This document shows, one piece after another, positions 53,112 through 64,000 of a stretch of 64,000 nucleotides of DNA. Positions within the stretch are counted from its first letter, which is position 1. Each line of letters opens with the position of its first letter. Where the stretch lies: positions 7,195,001-7,259,000 of the forward strand of contig NC_134677.1 in assembly GCF_024713945.1 (NCBI RefSeq), written 5' to 3'. The translations under genes were made by a program, and so were the position numbers. Under the pieces are notes generated by a model. That model ran no database searches, was not told where the DNA came from, and saw nothing but the letters and a program-made list of their open reading frames with translations. The stretch comes from Dermatophagoides farinae (taxonomy: Eukaryota > Arthropoda > Arachnida > Sarcoptiformes > Pyroglyphidae).

Positions 53112-54188
53112 AAAAAAAAAAATAATTCGAATTCATTATCCATAAAATCACAAACACCACCAAAATGATCCCAGCCACTACCACCACCACCAACATAATG
53201 GAAACATTCATCCGGTACTCGATCCCTTTGTCCTTTCCTCATATATTATTGTCATCTCGACAAATCAAACGAAAAAAAAAATAATTTATATTTTCAATCT
53301 TAATACTTTTTATTATTATTATTATTTTTATGCATTCAATTTCATGCAAACTGATAATCAAGAATTCGAGAATAAAGAAAATCTTTGTTGGTAATCATTG
53401 TATATATTGGTTTTTGTTTTAAGAATCCATATTGTATCTATATATATAAGAATAAGAAATGATTGCTCGCCAATACCATCTGGAGATTTGTTTTTAAATT
53501 AGCCAATTCTTTTGCTCAGTTTGCGGCCATTATAATTCGCGGTCTCTTATGTCCAAATATTATTGGACAATGCGTATGTGAGTGTGTGTTGAGTTGCTTG
53601 TCTTCATGGACAAATCTTCATGTTAGCATGCTTCAATAAGTTACAATTAGGACAACCTCTCCATGCATATTAATATTGTTCTGATTTTTTTCATTATGAT
53701 TTGATTTTGGCGCAATCACAATTGCATTTGAGCTTATTCAATTTTCATCCATTAGTTATCCAAAATAAATCAAAAACTACAGTTACTTTTTGGCTGTTTG
53801 AAGTAAAACGATCTTGTGATCATTTTCTTTTTTATCATTGAATCATCAACCAAATTTTTTTTCTGTATTAACATTCCAGCCATTGATATCTTGATTTTTT
53901 TGCGTCTTTGATTTTTTTTTTCATTTTTCGATGATATCTGAGACTATCAAGTTTACATTATTTCTTGATTTAGTTATTTTTGATGATTATTGAAAATCTA
54001 AATCTAGTGATCCAACCATTCGGTTGTTTGATGTTTTGATTGTAACACCCCAATTTATTTGAAAAAACTTTTTATAAAGCCAAAATCGACAATTAAACTT
54101 AATTGATGCCAATTCAACGGATCGGCAACAATGATTCATGCCATTTGGTACTAATGCTCAATAGAACAGTAACGAGATTGTCAACAAG
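53112..54188. other. 3' UTR and intergenic spacer
   Basis: About 1.1 kb. AATAAA at 53371-53376 probably ends the calponin-like transcript. The remainder is AT-rich sequence leading to the next gene on the same strand. No other gene is seen. Confidence 0.5.
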
Positions 54189-54940
54189 ATGAGAAAAAAG
54201 AATAGAAATCGCTACTCATTTATTCATTTTCATAATATAATTTCAATGGCAATCAATCTGGTCAACATTCATCATCAGTACATTATCAATTCTGTGATTC
54301 CTATACTCGTTTTCATGTCATTTGTATTGTCATGTCAAATTTCTCAGATTAATGGTGAGTATTTTCATTTTATATAATTTATACATTATCATCATCATTA
54401 AAATATTATGATTTATAGCATTTGAAGATTTGAACAATGACGAACTGTCCACATTCTGTGTAATCGGGCAACTATCCAAGTGCAATGATGACGAAGATTG
54501 TGCCGAACTGGATGAGAATCAACAAAAAGATCATCTTCGTGTCAATCTACCTATTGGCCAAAGAATAGGAATTTGTGTTTGTCGAGAATCTGATCATTGT
54601 AAACGAAACACAGGCAATATGCAAGCTCAAAGTGATCATTTATCCATTGTGAATGATACTGATAATGATTCAAATTTAAGTATGTATTATTCAAGTTTTT
54701 TTGATTCAAATAATTAAAAAATAATTTCATACAGAATTGATAATGGGCATTTCAAGTGCTATGGCTATTATTGGCTTTCTAAGCTTCATTATCTATTATT
54801 ATGGAATTCGTTATGGACTGATCACACATTATGCACGACGATTAGGTCTGGCCAATCGAAATACACAGATCGAAGACAATCAACTATTGAATCGTATATC
54901 GATCAATCGTGATGGCGATGATGTTGAACTTACACTTTGA
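54189..54940 (+). CDS. Unrecognised single-pass membrane protein with small Cys module
   Basis: Three exons, 54189-54354, 54419-54679 and 54735-54940, phases 1 and 1, 210 residues. A hydrophobic N-terminal segment (IPILVFMSFVLSCQI) acts as signal peptide; an internal Met at residue 20 would give a more usual length. An extracellular region follows with FCVIGQLSKCNDDEDCAEL and GICVCRESDHC (six clustered cysteines, EB/EGF-like spacing). Then come an Asp/Asn-rich spacer, a membrane helix (AMAIIGFLSFIIYYYGI) and a cytosolic tail with RRLGLANRNTQIEDNQLLN. The layout is similar to the gene at 28549-29006, but the sequences are not close. Function unknown. Confidence 0.7.
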
Positions 54941-55336
54941 TTTACATGGAAAGTTTGCCTTGTTTGCCATTCATTTTTGATAAAAAAAAAATTTGTTTTT
55001 GTCAAAATCTATTTATTTTCCAATATATTATGTAAATAGAAATGAATTTTACTTTTTTGAATATTTAATGTCTTTTTTATTAAAAACTTGAATGAAATTT
55101 CACTCAAACTTTGCCAATTATTATACAATAGAATAATAGTTCCAATGATGATTATTTTATAGAATACGTTAGACATGGACGGGTTCTCAATGATCCATTC
55201 ATCTATATATTTATGGCCATGAGGATGAGCAGTTGTGGGTGCATGTGCATTCATTGATGTTTGTAAATACGTCGTTTTTTTTGATTATAATCTTCATCAT
55301 TTAATTCTGATAGATTCATGCCTAAATGCTAATGGC
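54941..55336. other. Spacer upstream of tafazzin
   Basis: 396 bases, AT-rich. The open frame continues upstream of the chosen tafazzin start without an ATG, and an acceptor-like TCTGATAG at about 55305-55312 suggests a possible 5' UTR intron. Confidence 0.4.
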
Positions 55337-56582
55337 ATGATGACATCAAAACAAAAACAACAAGATCATTATCATCAGCCAAACTTGTCACATGATCTAG
55401 AAAAACAACAACAATTAATACGTTATAAATGGCCATCACTTTTATGTCCCGATGTTACCAATCCAACATTAAGTTGGATTATTGGATCGCGTTTCGTCGT
55501 ACCAGCCGTTGGATTGTTTAGCAAATTTTGGATGAATGTTGTAAATAAAAGTACTGTTTATAATGCTAACATTTTCTATGAAACGCTCAATCGAAACTAT
55601 CTTGCATTATTTTCGTCACACAAATCAATTACTCGACGACCATTGATAACTTATTGTAATCATACTTCCTGTATGGATGATCCACTAATATGGGGATCAT
55701 TGATGCCATTTAATTGGCTTTTAAATTCCAATCGATTACGATGGACTTCAGCAGCTGCCGAAATCTGTTTCAATTCTCCCATATACACAACTTTCTTTGC
55801 ATTAGGAAAAACATTTCCAATGATTCGTGGCGAAGGTATTCTGATGAATCCAATATGAATTAAATCATAAAATTTTATGTATTCATAATCTAGGGATTTA
55901 TCAACCAGCCATGAATTATGCTTCAAGATTGATGCGTAATGGCAATTGGATACATTTCTTTCCAGAAGGAAAAGTCGTTCCACGTCCTGAAAATGCTGAT
56001 CCAAGACTAGTGAATTTCAATCTAGATGAATACAACGGGGATTCAGCTCAACTAGTCAATACTACATCATCGGATAATCAATACTCATTGAAATGGGGAA
56101 TGGCCCGTTTGATCATCGAACATGTACTTTCAGAAGGAAAAGATAATGACAATGAATATTGCCAAATAAAACCAAATCAATGCAGTAGCATGCAGGATCT
56201 ACCACCAGAACATTTAGAATCGAATCGACCAAATAAAACTTTACCTGAAGTTGATGTACTGCCCATGTATCATTTCGGAATGGATGACGTGTTGCCAACA
56301 AAAAAACCATACATACCGAGAATATCTTGTCGAGTAACTTTTCTAGTCAGACCCGAGGGACCAATTCGTATAGATAGAAATTTTCTGACAAAATTGTTTT
56401 CTCAGGATGATGAAAATCAATTAACAAAATCCTCATCATCATCATCATCATCATCGATTGATCTGAGCTTGACCGAAAAAAGGATTCGATTGATGAAATT
56501 TCTCGAAAAAGAGCTAAATATTTTAGCAGCTAAAACGAGAGCCTTACATTTTCATCATGAAAATCATGAACAAGGAGAATAA
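55337..56582 (+). CDS. TAFAZZIN: Tafazzin, mitochondrial phospholipid-lysophospholipid transacylase
   Basis: Two exons, 55337-55835 and 55894-56582, phase 1, 395 residues. The acyltransferase HX4D motif is CNHTSCMDDPLIWG, the substrate motif FPMIRGEGIYQPAM spans the junction, and HFFPEGKVV provides the third acyltransferase block. WTSAAAEICFNSPIYTTFFALGK matches the tafazzin-specific membrane-embedded segment. Tafazzin remodels cardiolipin at mitochondrial membranes. It is longer than human tafazzin (about 290) owing to inserts: a polar loop at about residues 205-265 of the product and a poly-Ser run near the C-terminus. The start is the first of two adjacent Mets; upstream frame lacks ATG. 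Confidence 0.94.
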
Positions 56583-56740
56583 TGATAAATTTTAAATAAG
56601 TCTTTGTATTCTTAATTTTGATAGTTTTGTTTATTCGATTAAATCATTTATATACAATTCTGTTTCATTTACAAATGAATAACACTTGATTAGAAAAATA
56701 ATTCATTGTTGCTGTTTTTCCGATTATAAATCAATGAAAA

Positions 56741-56746
56741 AATAAA
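56741..56746 (+). terminator. Polyadenylation signal of tafazzin
   Basis: AATAAA about 160 bases after the tafazzin stop, only 114 bases from the stop codon of the convergent zinc-finger gene. Confidence 0.5.
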
Positions 56747-56859
56747 TACAATTTTCTACATCATTATAATAAAAAAAATTGATCAAGAGTCAAGGTAAGA
56801 AATTCAACATGAGAATATTAAAATTTGGACGGATTTTAGGCTGAAGAAATGAATCATCT

Positions 56860-61640
<4,781 letters not shown>

Positions 61641-64000
61641 TTTTGAATGAATACGATGATGAGATGTTTATTGATGAATAAAGATGATGATGATGATACA
61701 AAACACATGTGTAGATTTATAATCAAATAATTTTCATTTGATCAATATTTTACTATATGTAAAGAATATAATTAAAAAAAAAATTAAAAAATCAGGTAAT
61801 TGAGAAAATAATTTTCGCGGCTGGCAACAATAGCAATTTATTCATTCAAATTAACACATATAATGGATGACAGGTTATTATCACCGTGATGCAATTTATT
61901 TGAGATTTTAGAAAAAGAAAAAATTGCAAGTAACGAAAGTAAACTATCTGGTTTCTGGTTTACTTTCACAAAAAAAGCAACGAAAAATCTTGTTTGAAAT
62001 TTAAAGAGCGTGAATGAATAATTTATCTTGCAAAGGTTTTTAATATTTTGTAAATAGCATTATCATCATTATAATGATCAACATGCAAATGCAATAATAA
62101 TTAAATATATCAAATGATCAAATGACTAGAACAAAGCTGAATGAATAATTAATTGTTATTTCTAATGAAAAAAAAAATTCAATTCATATAAATCATTCGA
62201 TTGAAAAAGAAAAATTAATACCTCTTTGTTATGAAATGAATTACAGAATTATCAAAAACACAAAAGTTACATTCTATTTCGTTAAATAGATAATAATCAA
62301 ATTTTATAATCGGTTCTGATGATCATCATTGAGTTTGAAATGAGAAAATGTGATGATGAAATACCGCCAAAAAAAAAAATTCAAATGTTTTTCATAAGAA
62401 ATTAAATTTTCAATTTAACATGTCAATTATTAGTATTTGCTGGTTATATTACATATTTTGTTGATGATAATATATAACAATGATGGAATTTATCAATTTC
62501 AAGATTCGAATTGATTGTGAAACCAAATACAGATCGTTGTCGTTGTTATTGTCGCTATAATCGTTGTTGTTGTTGATTAATCGATTGTTTTTAAAAACAT
62601 TTTGCACAAATCATGTGATAACCATTTTTTTCAAATCGAATCAAATGATCATAAAACATGCATTTATACATACACAACACATAAACCTACACACATAAAT
62701 ACACACACACACATGGAGCACAAATGAAATGTTTTTGTTTTTATTTTTTGAGAAATAAAAATTGCACAAACAACAACAACAACAGCAATATTTTTTTTGA
62801 CAATTGCGAGAAATTGTACATGTATAAACGATGAGGATCATGATCAAATGATCAACACCATTATAAACATCAGTAAAATAACAACAACAACAACAACAAC
62901 TACCACCACAAAAAAAAATAACAGCTTATAGTTAAAAATGTTGGATTGTATGTCGGATTTGACAGATTCAATATGATGATGATCTCAATAAAATCTCAAT
63001 TTATGACCATTATCATCATCATCATCATCATCGCAAGCAATGGTTGCACTATACATCTACATAAAGAATAATACACATACACACACAGAGAAAGAGAGAG
63101 AGACATATTGTTGTTGTTTAAGATTGCCATTGTGTTTGAATAGCATCATCATCATCATCATCATCATTGATGATGGAATAAGAGAAAAAAAAATCGCAAC
63201 AATAAAAATCAATTGGAGCAATCAAGGTAGAAGTAGTGAGTGATGCAAAATATTTTCAACAAAAAGAAAAAAGTTCTTATCTTGTGCGCGTCTCAAAGAA
63301 AAAAAATCTATATATATATATTCTTCAATACACTGCAAAAAAGTTCTTTGTTTATAATTTCAGCTGTATGGATTTCATTATTATAATAATGGTCGCGACT
63401 CATATACAACGAGTGAGGGTGTGAGTGAGGATGAGTTGAAAAAGATTGCTGCTCATCGATTTTTGTATTACTGATGAAATGAAAAAACTTGGAATGAGAA
63501 AGAGGAAAGCGGGAAAAAAATTCAATGACATGCGTAGTTTGAAGAAACTGATGTGTTGATGTGTGAAAGTGGCGGGCACTTTTTTTTTTTTTTTTAGTTC
63601 GATTGAAGAAAATGAATAAAAATAAAAAAAAAATTCTGGTCTATAATTTTTCAGTCCATTCACATATTCCAGGACATTGGCGGTAATTCTTTTTGCAGTT
63701 TAATAATTTCCATTTACAAGAACCATTTTTTTTTTGTTCTATCGGAAATTAATATTTTTTTTCTGTGCATTTTTTCCTATCTATGATCAATTTATTTTAT
63801 CTATTTGTCAACTTGTTTATTCATAATAATTTGTGTTAAAAAAAGATCAAAGGTAATTATCTTTAAACTAGTTTTTTATCCTCATCATTGTGTGATATGT
63901 ATGTTTGAGAGGAACAAAGAAAACCAACCAGGATAATAATGCCCAATATAAATGTATAAAAACAAGACTGGATTACCGATAATGGATAAATGAATGATGG
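61641..64000. other. Non-coding upstream region of the ZNF341-type gene
   Basis: About 2.4 kb with CAT/GAT, CA and ACA repeats (for example 62888-62900, 63017-63031, 63146-63168). No credible exon on either strand; the longest frames are translations of poly-A/T and CA runs. It should contain the promoter and 5' UTR of the gene to its left. Confidence 0.5.

Overview
This is a eukaryotic nuclear window, very AT-rich, crowded with ATG/ATC, CA/TG and poly-A/T microsatellites. Its genes have mostly short GT-AG introns (about 45-350 bases) and proteins with long Asn/Gln/Ser/His runs. Gene content (otopetrin, elevenin neuropeptide, Mp20-type calponin, quiver-like Ly6 protein, EB-like Cys protein) points to an arthropod. 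The compact AT-rich style fits an acariform mite such as Dermatophagoides best; that assignment is inference, because no species marker is visible. I saw no transposase, reverse transcriptase, viral remnant, tRNA, rRNA or CRISPR array.

Layout. 1-9682 is almost gene-free, holding only the first coding exon of an LRR protein (minus, about 3490-3959) whose remaining exons lie off the left edge. 9683-11766 holds a GPI-anchored Ly6/quiver-like protein (+) and the U7 snRNP protein LSm10 (-), convergent. 14185-19438 is a PQ-loop transporter-like gene (SLC66A2 type) with two optional linker exons and three possible last exons. 19838-22556 has an orphan membrane protein (-) divergent from cytosolic dipeptidase CNDP2 (+). 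22955-26910 (-) holds an unrecognised helical-repeat protein behind an otopetrin proton channel. 28549-30100 (+) holds an EB/EGF-like membrane protein and the histidine methyltransferase METTL18. 31829-36959 (-) is a five-finger C2H2 factor, divergent from cyclin L (37496-40529, +).

40727-48186 is a dense housekeeping block: RAB5IF (-) divergent from condensin subunit NCAPD2 (+), followed at about 160-base spacing by MRPL27 and an 85-residue membrane protein, then BOLA2 (-). 48479-49216 (-) encodes an elevenin precursor. 49217-52612 is a large intergenic region with foldback sequences. 52613-53111 is a short calponin-homology protein, 54189-54940 a Cys-containing single-pass membrane protein, 55337-56582 tafazzin, and 56860-61640 (-) a large ZNF341-type zinc-finger factor. 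61641-64000 is non-coding upstream sequence.

The genes do not form one pathway. Themes are replication-dependent histone mRNA processing (LSm10), splicing-linked transcription (cyclin L), chromosome condensation (NCAPD2), mitochondria (tafazzin, MRPL27), translation modification (METTL18) and excitability/signalling (otopetrin, Ly6, elevenin). Exon structures were built by hand from splice signals, matching reading phases and family resemblance; for most multi-exon genes every junction phase closes. The most notable items are the modular SLC66A2 gene, the elevenin precursor, the unrecognised gene without a visible start codon, the head-to-tail trio at 41740-47748 and a perfect 17-bp inverted repeat at 28058-28123.
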